64,000 bases of DNA from Nocardioides humilatus. GTDB taxonomy: Bacteria; Actinomycetota; Actinomycetes; Propionibacteriales; Nocardioidaceae. The stretch lies in the NCBI RefSeq assembly GCF_008373755.1, contig NZ_VUJV01000003.1, forward strand, positions 744,001 through 808,000, read 5' to 3'. Under the pieces are notes generated by a model, which was not told where the DNA came from, ran no database searches, and was given only the letters and a program-made list of their open reading frames with translations. This document shows, one piece after another, positions 17,174 through 25,300 of the stretch. Position 1 is the first letter of the stretch. Each line of letters opens with the position of its first letter. The position numbers were made by a program, and so were the translations under genes.

Positions 17174-18352
17174 ATGGATCTGATCCCCAAGCCTGATCAG
17201 GTCGTGTCTGCGGCCAGCAACGTCGCGCACAAGGTGCTCTACGGCGGCCTCGCCGACCTGCGCCCGATGCCGCGCACCCTGATCGACGACGGGACCCTCC
17301 GCGAGGTCTACCACTACCGGCCCTCGGGGACGGTCAAGGAGACCGGCGACCCGGTGCTGCTGGTGACGCCGCTCGCCGCACCCGCGATCTGCTACGACTT
17401 GCGCCGCGGCTGCTCGCTCGTGGAGCACTTCGTGACCGGTGGGCGGCCGACGTACCTCCTGGAGTACGGCGAGGTCTCCTTCAAGAACCGCAACCTCGGC
17501 ATGGAGCACTGGATCGACGAGGTCGTCCCGACCGCGATCCGCGAGGTCTCCGCCCACGCCGGCGGACGTCCGGTCCATGTCATCGGGTGGAGCCTGGGCG
17601 GCATCTTCAGCCTGCTCGCCTCGGCCGACAGCCCCGACCTGCCGATCGCCTCGCTGACCGCGGTCGGCTCGCCGATCGACGTGGCGCAGGTCCCGCTGGT
17701 GGCGCCGCTGCGGCCGCTGCTCAACTGGGTCAACGGCAAGGGCCCGATCACCAAGGGCTACCAGCTGCTCGGCGGAGCGCCGAAGCCGCTGGTGAAGTGG
17801 GCCTTCCAGCTCTCGTCGTTCCAGAAGCTCGTGACCAAGCCGCTCGCGCTCGCCAGCCACATCGACGACACCGAGTTCCTCGCCCAGATCGAGGCGGTCG
17901 ACCGGTTCACGGCCAACATGATCGCCTACCCGGGCCGCACCTTCGGGCAGCTCTACCACCGCTTCGCGAAGGGCAATCAGCTCGCGACGGGCGAGTTCGA
18001 CCTCGACGACCGGACCATCCAGCTCGCCGACATCAAGGCCCCGGTTCTCGTCTTCGCCGGCTCGGTCGACGGGATCGCGCCCGTCGGCGCCGTGAAGGCG
18101 GTCGTGCCGTTGCTCAAGGGCTCGCCCGAGGTGCGCTTCGAGATCGTCCCGGGCGGCCACCTCGGCATGCTCACCGGTCGTGCCGCGCGCAAGACCACCT
18201 GGGTGGTGATGGACGAGTGGATCAACCAGTGGTCCACCGCCGCCGAGGAGCCGTCGGCCAAGAAGGAGGCCGCCAAGGCGGCCGCTTCGGCCATCGGCAC
18301 CAACCGCACCCGCCGGCACAGCTCGTCGGCGTCGCGCGCGCTGAAGAAGTAG
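17174..18352 (+). CDS. alpha/beta hydrolase of the PHA-synthase-like type
   Basis: 392 residues. The nucleophile elbow reads HVIGWSLGGIFSLL (Ser in place of the PhaC Cys), and the Asp and His are in FAGSVDGIAP and VPGGHLGMLTG. VLLVTPLAAPAICYDLRRG and YLLEYGEVSFKNRNLGMEHW match the N-terminal cap of PhaC-like hydrolases. Without the catalytic Cys it is unlikely to make polyester, and it may instead cleave acyl esters. Its tail is basic and Ala-rich (KKEAAKAAASAIGTNRTRR), possibly a contact with membrane or nucleic acid. It shares family with the N-terminal half of 12802-15690. Confidence 0.82.
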   Translation: MDLIPKPDQVVSAASNVAHKVLYGGLADLRPMPRTLIDDGTLREVYHYRPSGTVKETGDPVLLVTPLAAPAICYDLRRGCSLVEHFVTGGRPTYLLEYGEVSFKNRNLGMEHWIDEVVPTAIREVSAHAGGRPVHVIGWSLGGIFSLLASADSPDLPIASLTAVGSPIDVAQVPLVAPLRPLLNWVNGKGPITKGYQLLGGAPKPLVKWAFQLSSFQKLVTKPLALASHIDDTEFLAQIEAVDRFTANMIAYPGRTFGQLYHRFAKGNQLATGEFDLDDRTIQLADIKAPVLVFAGSVDGIAPVGAVKAVVPLLKGSPEVRFEIVPGGHLGMLTGRAARKTTWVVMDEWINQWSTAAEEPSAKKEAAKAAASAIGTNRTRRHSSSASRALKK

Positions 18353-18404
18353 TCGCGTCCTCAGCCGCGCGGGTGCGCGAGGGGGGTCCCAACACTCGCG
18401 GCCA

Positions 18405-18449
18405 AGGGCCTAGTCATTTGTGACTAGGACATCGGCCCGCACAGCCGAT
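18405..18449 (+). other. two inverted repeats upstream of the 18.5-kb RNA
   Basis: CCTAGTCA-TTTG-TGACTAGG (18409-18428) is a perfect 8-bp palindrome with a 4-base centre. It is followed by ATCGGC-CCGCACA-GCCGAT (18431-18449). They lie 37-80 bases ahead of the folded RNA described next, so they may be an operator pair for its promoter, or 5' stem-loops of a longer transcript. Confidence 0.45.
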
Positions 18450-18485
18450 CCGTGGCACCCCGCCGCCCTCCTAGAGTTCTACTTA

Positions 18486-18630
18486 CCGACGCGGGTCAGG
18501 GAGACCACCTGGAGGGAGCCCACCAGGCAGGCACTTCTGTGCCGCCGGTGGTCCAGCGAATTTCTTCCTGGCCCGTGTCGGAACTAGCTGTTTGAAGGCG
18601 CCCCTGGGAGGGAGAGGGGCGCCTTCGCAG
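18486..18630 (+). ncRNA. candidate structured small RNA, family not recognised
   Basis: In a gene-free stretch of 290 bases a strong fold appears. CCGACGCGGGTCAGG (18486-18500) pairs over 15 positions with CCTGGCCCGTGTCGG (18567-18581), using two G-U pairs. Inside it GACCACC pairs with GGTGGTC (18503-18509 with 18547-18553), and GGCAC-TTCT-GTGCC forms a hairpin (18530-18543). A terminator follows. No start codon with a ribosome site fits. It lacks the 4.5S/SRP signature GGAAGG...AGCAGCC, and it lacks the C-rich hairpin loops of 6C RNA. The closed-stem layout recalls a short 6S-like RNA, but this is only a resemblance. Confidence 0.5.
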
Positions 18631-18638
18631 CCATTTTT
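18594..18638 (+). terminator. intrinsic terminator of the candidate RNA
   Basis: An 11-bp perfect stem GAAGGCGCCCC/GGGGCGCCTTC (18594-18604, 18616-18626) closes an 11-base loop. TTTTT follows 7 bases later (18634-18638). It is oriented to end a plus-strand transcript, just before the convergent acetyltransferase gene, and on the other strand could also help stop that gene. Confidence 0.75.
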
Positions 18639-18645
18639 GGCGGCC

Positions 18646-18936
18646 TTACGCCAGCAGGTCCTGGTAGTCCGGGTGCTTGCCGATCCAGCCCTTGATGAAC
18701 GGGCACGTGTCGATGACCTTCAGCCCGTCGGCCCGGGTCTGGTCGAGCGCGGCGCGCGCGAGCTTGCCGCCGATGCCCTGGCCCTCGAAGCCGTCGTGGA
18801 TCTCAGTGTGGAAGAACTCCCGGACGCCGGGCGTCTCCTTGTACTGGGTGAAGCCGGCCAGTGCGCCGTCCACGTGGATGTCGAAGCGGTGGCGCTCGAC
18901 GTTGTTGGTCACCTCGGTGCCCTGAGACTCGGTCAT
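18646..18936 (-). CDS. GNAT-family N-acetyltransferase (Acetyltransf_CG type)
   Basis: 96 residues. HTEIHDGFEGQGIGGKLA is the acetyl-CoA-binding turn, and LKVIDTCPFIKGWIGKHPDY is the conserved C-terminal block of the short YjdJ-like acetyltransferases. Members move an acetyl group from acetyl-CoA to an unknown amine. The compact length matches the family. The start codon ATG (18934-18936) leads MTESQGTEVTNNVERHRFDI. It is divergent from ung, with 49 bases between them. Confidence 0.88.
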   Translation of the reverse strand: MTESQGTEVTNNVERHRFDIHVDGALAGFTQYKETPGVREFFHTEIHDGFEGQGIGGKLARAALDQTRADGLKVIDTCPFIKGWIGKHPDYQDLLA

Positions 18937-18985
18937 GGGGCGAGCCTAGGAGAAGTCCTGTGAGCGGAGTGGCGAGAATGGCGCC

Positions 18986-19693
18986 GTGAGCGCGCTGGCG
19001 GGACTGGTCGACAAGGGACTGATGGCTCCGGACTGGGCGGAGGCGCTGGCCCCGGTCGACGACCGGGTCGCCGCGATGGGCGACTTCCTCCGCGCCGAGC
19101 TGGCCGCTGGCCGCACCTACCTGCCGGCCGGCGAGCACGTCTTCCGGGCGTTCCGGCGGCCGCTGTCCGACGTACGCGTGCTGATCGTCGGGCAGGACCC
19201 GTACCCGACGCCGGGGCACCCGATCGGACTCTGCTTCGCCGTCGACGCGCACGTGCGGCCGATCCCCCGCAGCCTCACCAACATCTACCAGGAGCTCGCC
19301 AATGACGTCGGCTTCACGCCGCCGCCGCACGGCGACCTGACCGCCTGGACCGAGCAGGGCGTGATGCTCCTCAACCGCGTGCTCACCGTGCAGCCCGGCG
19401 TCTCCGACGCGCACAAGGGCAAGGGTTGGGAGCACGTCACCGCCTGCGCGATCGAGGCCTTGGTACGGCGCGCGGAGGCCGGCGCTCCGATCGCCGCCAT
19501 CCTCTGGGGCAACGCGGCGCGGACCTTGAAGGCACACCTGGGGCCGATCCCCGCCGTCGAGTCGGCGCACCCCTCACCGCTGTCGGCGAGCCGCGGGTTC
19601 TTCGGCTCCCGGCCCTTCAGCCGGGTCAACCAGCTCCTCGCCGAGCGAGGTGGCGCCCCGGTGGACTGGTCACTCCCGCTCAGCCCGGAATAA
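18986..19693 (+). CDS. ung: uracil-DNA glycosylase (family 1)
   Basis: 235 residues. The water-activating motif GQDPYP is at 69-74 (Asp71), the uracil-recognition part is HPIGLCFAV, and the DNA-intercalation loop HPSPLS is at 195-200 (His195). These are the features of Ung, which removes uracil from DNA in base excision repair. GTG at 18986 is the start. In family 1 enzymes the N-terminus is short, as here. It stands alone between divergent and co-directional neighbours with no link to the other repair genes. Confidence 0.95.
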   Translation: MSALAGLVDKGLMAPDWAEALAPVDDRVAAMGDFLRAELAAGRTYLPAGEHVFRAFRRPLSDVRVLIVGQDPYPTPGHPIGLCFAVDAHVRPIPRSLTNIYQELANDVGFTPPPHGDLTAWTEQGVMLLNRVLTVQPGVSDAHKGKGWEHVTACAIEALVRRAEAGAPIAAILWGNAARTLKAHLGPIPAVESAHPSPLSASRGFFGSRPFSRVNQLLAERGGAPVDWSLPLSPE

Positions 19694-19721
19694 AGTTGAA
19701 GTCTCAACTAGTTAACGGAGC

Positions 19722-20510
19722 ATGACTGCACTCGACGTCACCGGACGGATGCCGGCCCTCTACATCGGCCACGGCGCGCCGCCGCTCCTAGACGACCCGA
19801 CCTGGTCCGGGGAGCTCGCCGCCTGGGCGAAGGACCTCCCCCGCCCCAAGGCGATCTTGATCATCAGCGCCCACTGGGAGCTCGCGCCGGTGTCCTTGAG
19901 CGCGAGCGGCGCGGAGCTCGTCTACGACTTCGGCGGGTTCGACCCGAAGTACTACCGGATGACCTACCGCACGCCCGACACGACAGCCTTCGCAGACAAG
20001 ATCGCCAAGCTGATGCCGGACACCGAGCCGGTCCACCAGCACACCTCGCGCGGTCTCGACCACGGCGCGTGGGTGCCGCTGCGGATCATGTATCCCGAGG
20101 CCGACATCCCGGTGCTGCAGATGTCACTCCCGACCCACGACCCCGAGCGCCTGCTCAAGCTGGGCGAGCGACTCCGCCCGCTCCGCGACGAGGGTGTCCT
20201 CATCATCGGGTCGGGCTTCCTGACCCACGGCCTGCCCTTCCTGACCGAGTGGCGCATCGACGCCAAGGTGCCGACCTGGTCCGCCGACTTCGACGCCTGG
20301 GCCGGCGAGGCACTGGCGCGCGGCGACGTGGACGAGCTGGCGTCGTACCGCTCGAAGGCGCCGGGCATGCCCTACGCCCACCCCACGGTCGAGCACTACA
20401 GCCCGCTCTTCGTGACGCTGGGCGCGGCGAGCGACCCGAGCGCGCCCGGCGCACAGGTCATCGACGGGTTCTGGATGGGCCTGTCGAAGCGGTCGCTGCA
20501 GGTCGCCTGA
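19722..20510 (+). CDS. LigB-type extradiol dioxygenase (4,5-DOPA dioxygenase-like)
   Basis: 262 residues. LYIGHGAPPLLDDP and IISAHWELAP give the iron-site histidines, with DHGAWVPLRIMYP and GSGFLTHGLPFL later in the chain. This is the class III ring-opening dioxygenase fold of the YgiD/DODA branch, which cuts catechol rings using non-haem Fe(II). The true substrate is unknown. The ribosome site ACGGAG precedes the ATG at 19722. The gene ends 11 bases from the convergent aldehyde dehydrogenase. Confidence 0.88.
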   Translation: MTALDVTGRMPALYIGHGAPPLLDDPTWSGELAAWAKDLPRPKAILIISAHWELAPVSLSASGAELVYDFGGFDPKYYRMTYRTPDTTAFADKIAKLMPDTEPVHQHTSRGLDHGAWVPLRIMYPEADIPVLQMSLPTHDPERLLKLGERLRPLRDEGVLIIGSGFLTHGLPFLTEWRIDAKVPTWSADFDAWAGEALARGDVDELASYRSKAPGMPYAHPTVEHYSPLFVTLGAASDPSAPGAQVIDGFWMGLSKRSLQVA

Positions 20511-20521
20511 CCGCAGGGGCG

Positions 20522-22081
20522 TCAGCGCACCCGCAGCTTCCGCATCAGCTTGAGCGACGACACCATCTGCTTGACGTAGGCGTCGTAGTCCTGGCCCGGA
20601 CGGGCACCCAGGACCTGCTTCTTGAGCACCGCGACGTTCTTGACGTCGGTGTACTTCAGCAGACCCTGGTCACCGTGCCGCGCGCCGACGCCGGACAGCT
20701 TGACGCCACCCGACGGCGTGCCCTTGGAGGCGTACGCCGTCGCGAGCGCGTCGTTGATGTTGACGTTGCCGGAGTCGATCTGGGCGGCCACGCCCTCGGC
20801 GCGCTCGATGTCGCCGCTCCAGACCGAGGCGTTGAGGCCGTAGTCGGTGTCGTTGGCGAGCCGGATGGCCTCGTCGACCGTGTGGTAGCGGTAGAGGCCC
20901 ACAACCGGACCGAAGGTCTCGGTCTTCCCCGCGAGCATGTCCTTGGTGACACCCTCGAGGACGGTGGGCTCGAAGAAGGCCGGGCCGATGTCGGACCGGG
21001 CCTTGCCACCCGTCAGCACGGTGGCACCCTTCGCAATCGCGTCGTCGACGTGGGACGCCACGCGGTCGCGGTGCTCGGGCGAGACCAGGCTGCCGATCTC
21101 GGGATCGAAGTCGTAGGAGGCGCCGATGCGCAGGTTGGCGGCGCGCTGGACGAAGGCGTCCTTCAGCTCGTCGTAGCGGCTGTCGGGCAGGTAGATCCGC
21201 TCGATGTGCATGCAGATCTGGCCGGTGTTGCCGAAGACGCCGAACGCCGCGCTCTCGACCCAGTCGTCGACCTTGACGTCATCGAGGACGATCATCGGGT
21301 TCTTGCCGCCGAGCTCGAGGCAGCAGCCGATCAGGTTGCGACCAGCCCGCTCGCCGATGACCCGGCCGGTCGCCGTCGAACCGGTGAACATGACGTAGTC
21401 GGCGTTGTCGATCAGGGTCGGGCCGACGTCGGGGCCTTCACCGCAGACGACCTGGAAGAGGCCCTTCGGGAGACCCGCCTCCTCGAGCAGGCTGATGCCG
21501 TAGAGCGGGCTCAGCGCCGTCTTGTTGTCGGGCTTCACGACCACCGCGTTGCCGGCCATCAGCGCCGGGATGGCGTCGGAGAGACCGGTCGCGAAGGGGA
21601 AGTTCCAGGGCGCGATGATGCCGATGACGCCCTTGGGCACGTGGACCTCGGTCGACGAGGACAGCATCGGGATCGGGCCACCGCGCTTGATCGGCTTGAG
21701 CAGCTTCGCCGCGCGCTTGAGGTAGTGGCTGATGATCATCGGCGGGTCGCAGGTCTCCTCGACCGCCATCCGCCGGTTCTTGCCGCTCTCGGCCTGGATC
21801 AGGTCGGTCGTGGTCAGCGCGTTGTCGAGCAGCAGGGTGTGCGCCCGCTCGAAGACTTCGAGCCGCTTCTTGACCGGCCACTTCGCCCACAGCGCCTGGG
21901 CCTGGCGGGCCTCGGCGAAGGCGGCCTCGATGTCCTCGGGCGTCGACTGGGGCAGCTCCACGAGCAGCTCGCCCGTGTAGACCTCGGTCAGCTTCCACGT
22001 CGCACCCGACGAACCGGGGACCCGCTTGACGAGGGCCTCCAGGAAGTCGTCGGTGAGGCCGGCGGGCCGGGTCGTCGTCAT
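20522..22081 (-). CDS. NAD(P)-dependent aldehyde dehydrogenase (succinate-semialdehyde type)
   Basis: 519 residues, normal length. The ALDH residues are in place: Asn160 in APWNFPF, Glu256 in LELGGKNP, and catalytic Cys290 in GNTGQICMH. It oxidises an aldehyde to an acid with NAD(P)+. It follows the GMC oxidoreductase with a one-base overlap (TGATG), so the two likely run a chain from alcohol through aldehyde to acid. The branch resembles GabD2/succinate-semialdehyde dehydrogenases, but the operon partner argues for an alcohol-derived aldehyde instead. The ATG at 22079-22081 is chosen for this coupling. Confidence 0.9.
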   Translation of the reverse strand: MTTTRPAGLTDDFLEALVKRVPGSSGATWKLTEVYTGELLVELPQSTPEDIEAAFAEARQAQALWAKWPVKKRLEVFERAHTLLLDNALTTTDLIQAESGKNRRMAVEETCDPPMIISHYLKRAAKLLKPIKRGGPIPMLSSSTEVHVPKGVIGIIAPWNFPFATGLSDAIPALMAGNAVVVKPDNKTALSPLYGISLLEEAGLPKGLFQVVCGEGPDVGPTLIDNADYVMFTGSTATGRVIGERAGRNLIGCCLELGGKNPMIVLDDVKVDDWVESAAFGVFGNTGQICMHIERIYLPDSRYDELKDAFVQRAANLRIGASYDFDPEIGSLVSPEHRDRVASHVDDAIAKGATVLTGGKARSDIGPAFFEPTVLEGVTKDMLAGKTETFGPVVGLYRYHTVDEAIRLANDTDYGLNASVWSGDIERAEGVAAQIDSGNVNINDALATAYASKGTPSGGVKLSGVGARHGDQGLLKYTDVKNVAVLKKQVLGARPGQDYDAYVKQMVSSLKLMRKLRVR

Positions 22082-23730
22082 CACTGACCGCCCAGGATGA
22101 TCTCGGCGGCCTTCTCGCCGATCATGTAGCACGGAGCGTTGGTGTTGCCGCCGGTGATCGACGGCATGATCGAGGCGTCCGCGACGCGAAGCCCCTCGAT
22201 GCCGCGGACCTTGAGGTCGGGACCGACGACCGCACGGTCATCGACACCCATCCGGCAGGTGCCGACACCGTGGTAGACCGAGGTCGACCGCATCTTGAGG
22301 GCCTCGCGGAGCTCGGCGCCCTTGAGCGCCTGACCCGGGTGGATCTCCTCCTTGACCCCGCCACCGAACGCGGCGCTGGCCATGATCTCGCGGATCATCT
22401 CGGTGCCCTCGGCGAGGACCTCGATGTCGTCCTTCTCGCGGAAGAAGCCGTAGTCGATGAGGGGCGTCGCCAGCGGGTCGGTCGAGCTCAGTCGGATCGT
22501 GCCGCGGCTGCGCGGGTAGATCAGGGTCGAGAAGACGCTGATGCTCGGGCGCGAGTCGACCTCATGGCGGACCGGGGCGTCCTGGTTGGGGGTCGGGTAG
22601 GCCCACGGCAGCATGTGCAGCTGCAGGTCCGGCGGGCCGTCGCCGGCGAGCGAGGTGCGCACGAAGCCCACGGACTCGAAGACCGAGTTGGCGAGGAACG
22701 AGCCGCCGCGGGTCTTCTCCTTGAGGAGGCCCTTGGCGAAGTAGAACGGCGTGCCCTTGTGCTTGACCGACGGCACGTGGAACGTCAGCGGGTGGAACAG
22801 GTGGTCGTGCAGGTTGTCGCCGACCGGGAGCTCCGCGATGGTCTCGATGCCGAGGGTGCTCAGGTGGTCGGCGTGGCCGATGCCGGAGAGCATCAGCAGC
22901 TGCGGGCTGCCGATGAAGCCGGCCGCGACGATGACCTCCTTGCCGGCGCGGATGACGCGTCGGCCGGTCTCGGCGTGGCCGTCCTTGCTGAGGTCGGCGA
23001 CCTCGACGCCGGTGGCGCGGCCGTTCTCGATGATGATCTTGGTGGCCTGGACGCGGGTCTGCACCTCGAGCGTCTGCGGCGCGAGGTGGTGGACGTAGCC
23101 GCGGGCCGAGGAGTAGCGCAGGCCGTCGGATGCGTTCTGCTGCATCCGCGAGATGCCCTCCTGCTCCGCACCGTTGTAATCGTCGAGGACCTTCACGCCG
23201 AGGGTGTCGGCGGTCGCCTGGATGAACTGGTGCGTGGCGTCCTGCGGGTTCTTGTTGCGGGTGATCTTGATCGGACCACCGGCGCCCCGGAAGTCGTTCT
23301 CGCCGTCCTCGAAGTCCTCGTAGCGCTTGAACGCCGGGTTGACCTCGTCGGCACTCCAGCCGGTGTTGCCCTCGGCCGCCCAGGAGTCGTAGTTGGCGCG
23401 GTTGCCGCGCACGTAGACCATGCCGTTGACCGAGCTCGAGCCGCCGAGCACCTTCCCGCGCGGGGTCGGCATCTGGCGGCCGTCGAGGCCCTCCTGCGGC
23501 ACCGAGTAGAAGCCCCAGTCGTTGAGCTTCTTGATCTTCGGCTCCGCGTGCATCGGGCCGATCATCCCGGGGATCTTCGTCAGCATCTGCTCGTCGGACT
23601 TGCCCGCCTCGAGCAAGATCACCTTCGCACCCGACTGGGCCAGCCGCGCGGCGACGATCGAGCCGGAGCTCCCGGATCCGACGACGACGTAGTCGGCTTC
23701 GTTGCTGCGCGACTCCGTGCGCTTGGCCAT
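22081..23730 (-). CDS. GMC-family FAD oxidoreductase (choline-dehydrogenase-like)
   Basis: 549 residues. YVVVGSGSSGSIVAARL is the FAD-binding start, GKVLGGSSSVNGMVYVRGN is GMC signature 1, and AAGFIGSPQLLMLSGIG is signature 2. The C-terminal HGVGTCRMG and NTNAPCYMIGEKAAE hold the catalytic pair. It oxidises alcohols, passing electrons to an acceptor. BetA and AlkJ are relatives, and the substrate is open. It starts at an ATG (23728-23730) next to an intergenic stretch with two palindromic operators shared with divergent pdxY. The aldehyde dehydrogenase is coupled behind it. Confidence 0.9.
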   Translation of the reverse strand: MAKRTESRSNEADYVVVGSGSSGSIVAARLAQSGAKVILLEAGKSDEQMLTKIPGMIGPMHAEPKIKKLNDWGFYSVPQEGLDGRQMPTPRGKVLGGSSSVNGMVYVRGNRANYDSWAAEGNTGWSADEVNPAFKRYEDFEDGENDFRGAGGPIKITRNKNPQDATHQFIQATADTLGVKVLDDYNGAEQEGISRMQQNASDGLRYSSARGYVHHLAPQTLEVQTRVQATKIIIENGRATGVEVADLSKDGHAETGRRVIRAGKEVIVAAGFIGSPQLLMLSGIGHADHLSTLGIETIAELPVGDNLHDHLFHPLTFHVPSVKHKGTPFYFAKGLLKEKTRGGSFLANSVFESVGFVRTSLAGDGPPDLQLHMLPWAYPTPNQDAPVRHEVDSRPSISVFSTLIYPRSRGTIRLSSTDPLATPLIDYGFFREKDDIEVLAEGTEMIREIMASAAFGGGVKEEIHPGQALKGAELREALKMRSTSVYHGVGTCRMGVDDRAVVGPDLKVRGIEGLRVADASIMPSITGGNTNAPCYMIGEKAAEIILGGQ

Positions 23731-23766
23731 GTGTGTGTCCCCTTCGTGGTACTGCGGTCACCAAAC

Positions 23767-23780
23767 TGTAACGCGTTCTA
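23767..23780 (-). promoter_or_regulatory. KstR-like operator over the GMC -10 region
   Basis: TGTAACGCGTTCTA fits the pattern TnnAACnnGTTnnA reported for KstR in mycobacteria, where it controls sterol catabolism. On the minus strand it overlaps TACAGT, the predicted -10 of the GMC gene, which has TTCGTA as -35 with a 17-base spacer. A TetR-type repressor is therefore likely, but no kstR is in the window. Confidence 0.5.
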
Positions 23781-23787
23781 GTTCGTT

Positions 23788-23804
23788 TACGAAAGCGTTT
23801 CGTA
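23788..23804. promoter_or_regulatory. palindromic operator TACGAAA-GCG-TTTCGTA
   Basis: Perfect 7-base arms around a 3-base centre, lying between the GMC gene and divergent pdxY and covering the predicted -35 of the GMC promoter. It is typical of TetR-family operators. Together with the KstR-like site it suggests two regulators or one regulator with two sites. Confidence 0.55.
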
Positions 23805-23828
23805 TTGCAACCCTGCGAGGATCGAAGG

Positions 23829-24677
23829 GTGCGCATCTTGTCGATCCAGTCAGCGGTCGCCTACGGGCACGTCGGCAACTCCGCCGCGGTCTTCCCGCTG
23901 CAGCGGCTCGGGCACGAGGTGTGGCCGATCGCGACCGTCCAGTTCTCCAACCACACCGGCTACGGCGCCTGGCGCGGGCCGTTGTTGGCACCGGCCGACA
24001 TCGCCGAGGTGGTCGCCGGGATCGGTGATCGCGGAGTCCTTGGTACGGCGGATGCCGTCCTCTCCGGCTACCAGGGCGATCCCGCAATGGGTGCGGTCAT
24101 CCTCGACGCCGTCGCGCAGGTCAAGGCGCTCAACCCGTCCGCGGTCTACTGCTGCGACCCGGTCATCGGCGACGTGGGCCGCGGGGTGTTCGTGCGTCCC
24201 GGCATCCCGGAGTTCATCCGCGACGCGGTCGTGCCGCGGGCCGACATCGTGACGCCCAACCACTTCGAGCTCGACTTCCTGACGGGTCGGAGCACGTCGT
24301 CGGTCGAAGAGGTGCTCGACGCCGTCGACGCGCTGCGGGCGGTCGGCCCGCGCGACGTGCTCGTCACCTCGGTCCGCTACCCGGGTGTCGACGACTCCCT
24401 CGACGTGATCGCCGTGTCCGACGAGGGCGCGTGGTCGGTCACCACTCCCCTGCTGCCGATCAGCCCGAACGGTGGCGGCGACCTGACGGCCGCCCTCTAC
24501 CTCGCGCACCTGCTGGAGACGGGCGCCGCGGCCACCGCCCTCGAACGGACGACGAGCAGCGTGTTCGCCGTACTCGACGCGACGCTGGAGGCCGGTACCC
24601 GCGAGCTGCAGATCATCCCCACCCAGGACGCCATCGCCCACCCACCCGCTCGGTTCGGTGCCACGCGCCTGCGCTGA
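23829..24677 (+). CDS. pdxY: pyridoxal kinase PdxY
   Basis: 282 residues. [21 protein letters not shown]-like start, [28 protein letters not shown] and [12 protein letters not shown] are the PdxY/PdxK blocks of the ribokinase fold. The catalytic end reads [16 protein letters not shown], with Gly instead of the usual Thr in the GTGD motif. It phosphorylates vitamin B6 to PLP, used by several enzymes in this window (MetM, RocD). GTG 23829 is chosen because GAGG stands 8 bases ahead; an upstream ATG would read through the leader. Confidence 0.92.
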   Translation: MRILSIQSAVAYGHVGNSAAVFPLQRLGHEVWPIATVQFSNHTGYGAWRGPLLAPADIAEVVAGIGDRGVLGTADAVLSGYQGDPAMGAVILDAVAQVKALNPSAVYCCDPVIGDVGRGVFVRPGIPEFIRDAVVPRADIVTPNHFELDFLTGRSTSSVEEVLDAVDALRAVGPRDVLVTSVRYPGVDDSLDVIAVSDEGAWSVTTPLLPISPNGGGDLTAALYLAHLLETGAAATALERTTSSVFAVLDATLEAGTRELQIIPTQDAIAHPPARFGATRLR

Positions 24678-24710
24678 CTACCATGACGCCCGCGCCTCTT
24701 CGAGGCACGC

Positions 24711-24783
24711 GCCGGTGTAGCTCAGTTGGTAGAGCGTCTTACTTGTAATAAGAGGGTCGCGGGTTCGATTCCTGTCACCGGCT
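24711..24783 (+). tRNA. tRNA-Thr (anticodon TGT)
   Basis: Full cloverleaf: acceptor GCCGGTG/CACCGGC, D-arm GCTC/GAGC, anticodon arm TCTTA-CTTGTAA-TAAGA, T-arm GCGGG-TTCGATT-CCTGT with two G-U pairs. The anticodon TGT reads ACA (Thr). The discriminator is T, and CCA is not encoded because the next bases are CCG. It ends only 10 bases before a SoxR box. Confidence 0.95.
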
Positions 24784-24792
24784 CCGCTAGAT

Positions 24793-24810
24793 CTTCAAGC
24801 ATCCTTGAAC
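24793..24810 (+). promoter_or_regulatory. SoxR box upstream of soxR
   Basis: CTTCAAG-CATC-CTTGAAC has 6-base perfect inner arms with a 4-base centre and closely matches the enterobacterial SoxR box CCTCAAG-TTAA-CTTGAGG. It is 29 bases upstream of the soxR start, so soxR is probably autoregulated. The tRNA gene just before it is not expected to be affected. Confidence 0.7.
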
Positions 24811-24839
24811 TCTTCTCGAGGGCACGTCAACATCACGGC

Positions 24840-25274
24840 ATGACCCTGCTGACCATCGGCGCGCTCGCGGAGCGGGCGGGCGTGGCGACGAGCGCGATCC
24901 GCTTCTACGAGGAGAAGGGGCTGGTGCACTCGACGCGTACGACGGGCAACCAGCGCCGTTACGAGCAGTCGACGCTGCGGCGGGTGGCGTTCATCCGGGC
25001 AGCGCAGCGGGTCGGCCTCAGCCTCGAGGAGGTCGCCGAGGCGCTCGCCTCGCTGCCCGACAACCGGGTGCCCAACAAGGCCGACTGGGCGCGGATCAGC
25101 AAGGACTGGCGGCCGCGGCTCGACGAGCAGATCCGGCGCATCGAGCTGCTTCGCGAGCGGCTCGACGGGTGTATCGGGTGCGGCTGCCTGAGCATGAAGG
25201 GGTGCTGGCTCTCCAACCCGGGCGATATCGCCGGCGAGCGGGGAGGCAAGGGCGCGGTGCGGCTCGAGCCCTGA
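24840..25274 (+). CDS. soxR: redox-sensing MerR-type regulator SoxR
   Basis: 144 residues. The MerR HTH is ALAERAGVATSAIRFYEEKGL; the [2Fe-2S] cluster ligands are C111, C114, C116 and C122 (CIGCGCLSMKGC, pattern CX2CXCX5C). Oxidation of the cluster by redox-active compounds switches target promoters on. In actinobacteria SoxR controls a small set of monooxygenase and exporter genes, not soxS. ATG at 24840 gives the standard start MTLLTIGALAERAG. The adjoining SoxR box supports the assignment, and targets outside the window are likely. Confidence 0.94.
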   Translation: MTLLTIGALAERAGVATSAIRFYEEKGLVHSTRTTGNQRRYEQSTLRRVAFIRAAQRVGLSLEEVAEALASLPDNRVPNKADWARISKDWRPRLDEQIRRIELLRERLDGCIGCGCLSMKGCWLSNPGDIAGERGGKGAVRLEP

Positions 25275-25300
25275 CGAGCGACGCGGCGTACGGTGCTGAC

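Noticed and set aside
18486-18638. 4.5S/SRP RNA, tmRNA or 6C RNA identity
   Set aside because: The SRP tip motif GGAAGG...AGCAGCC is missing, there is no tRNA-like end or tag frame as in tmRNA, and no C-rich hairpin loops as in 6C RNA. Kept as an unidentified RNA.
22081-23730. betA/betB choline-to-betaine operon
   Set aside because: The gene pair resembles it, but the aldehyde dehydrogenase is closer to the succinate-semialdehyde type, and no betI or choline transporter is near. A general alcohol-oxidising role is safer.
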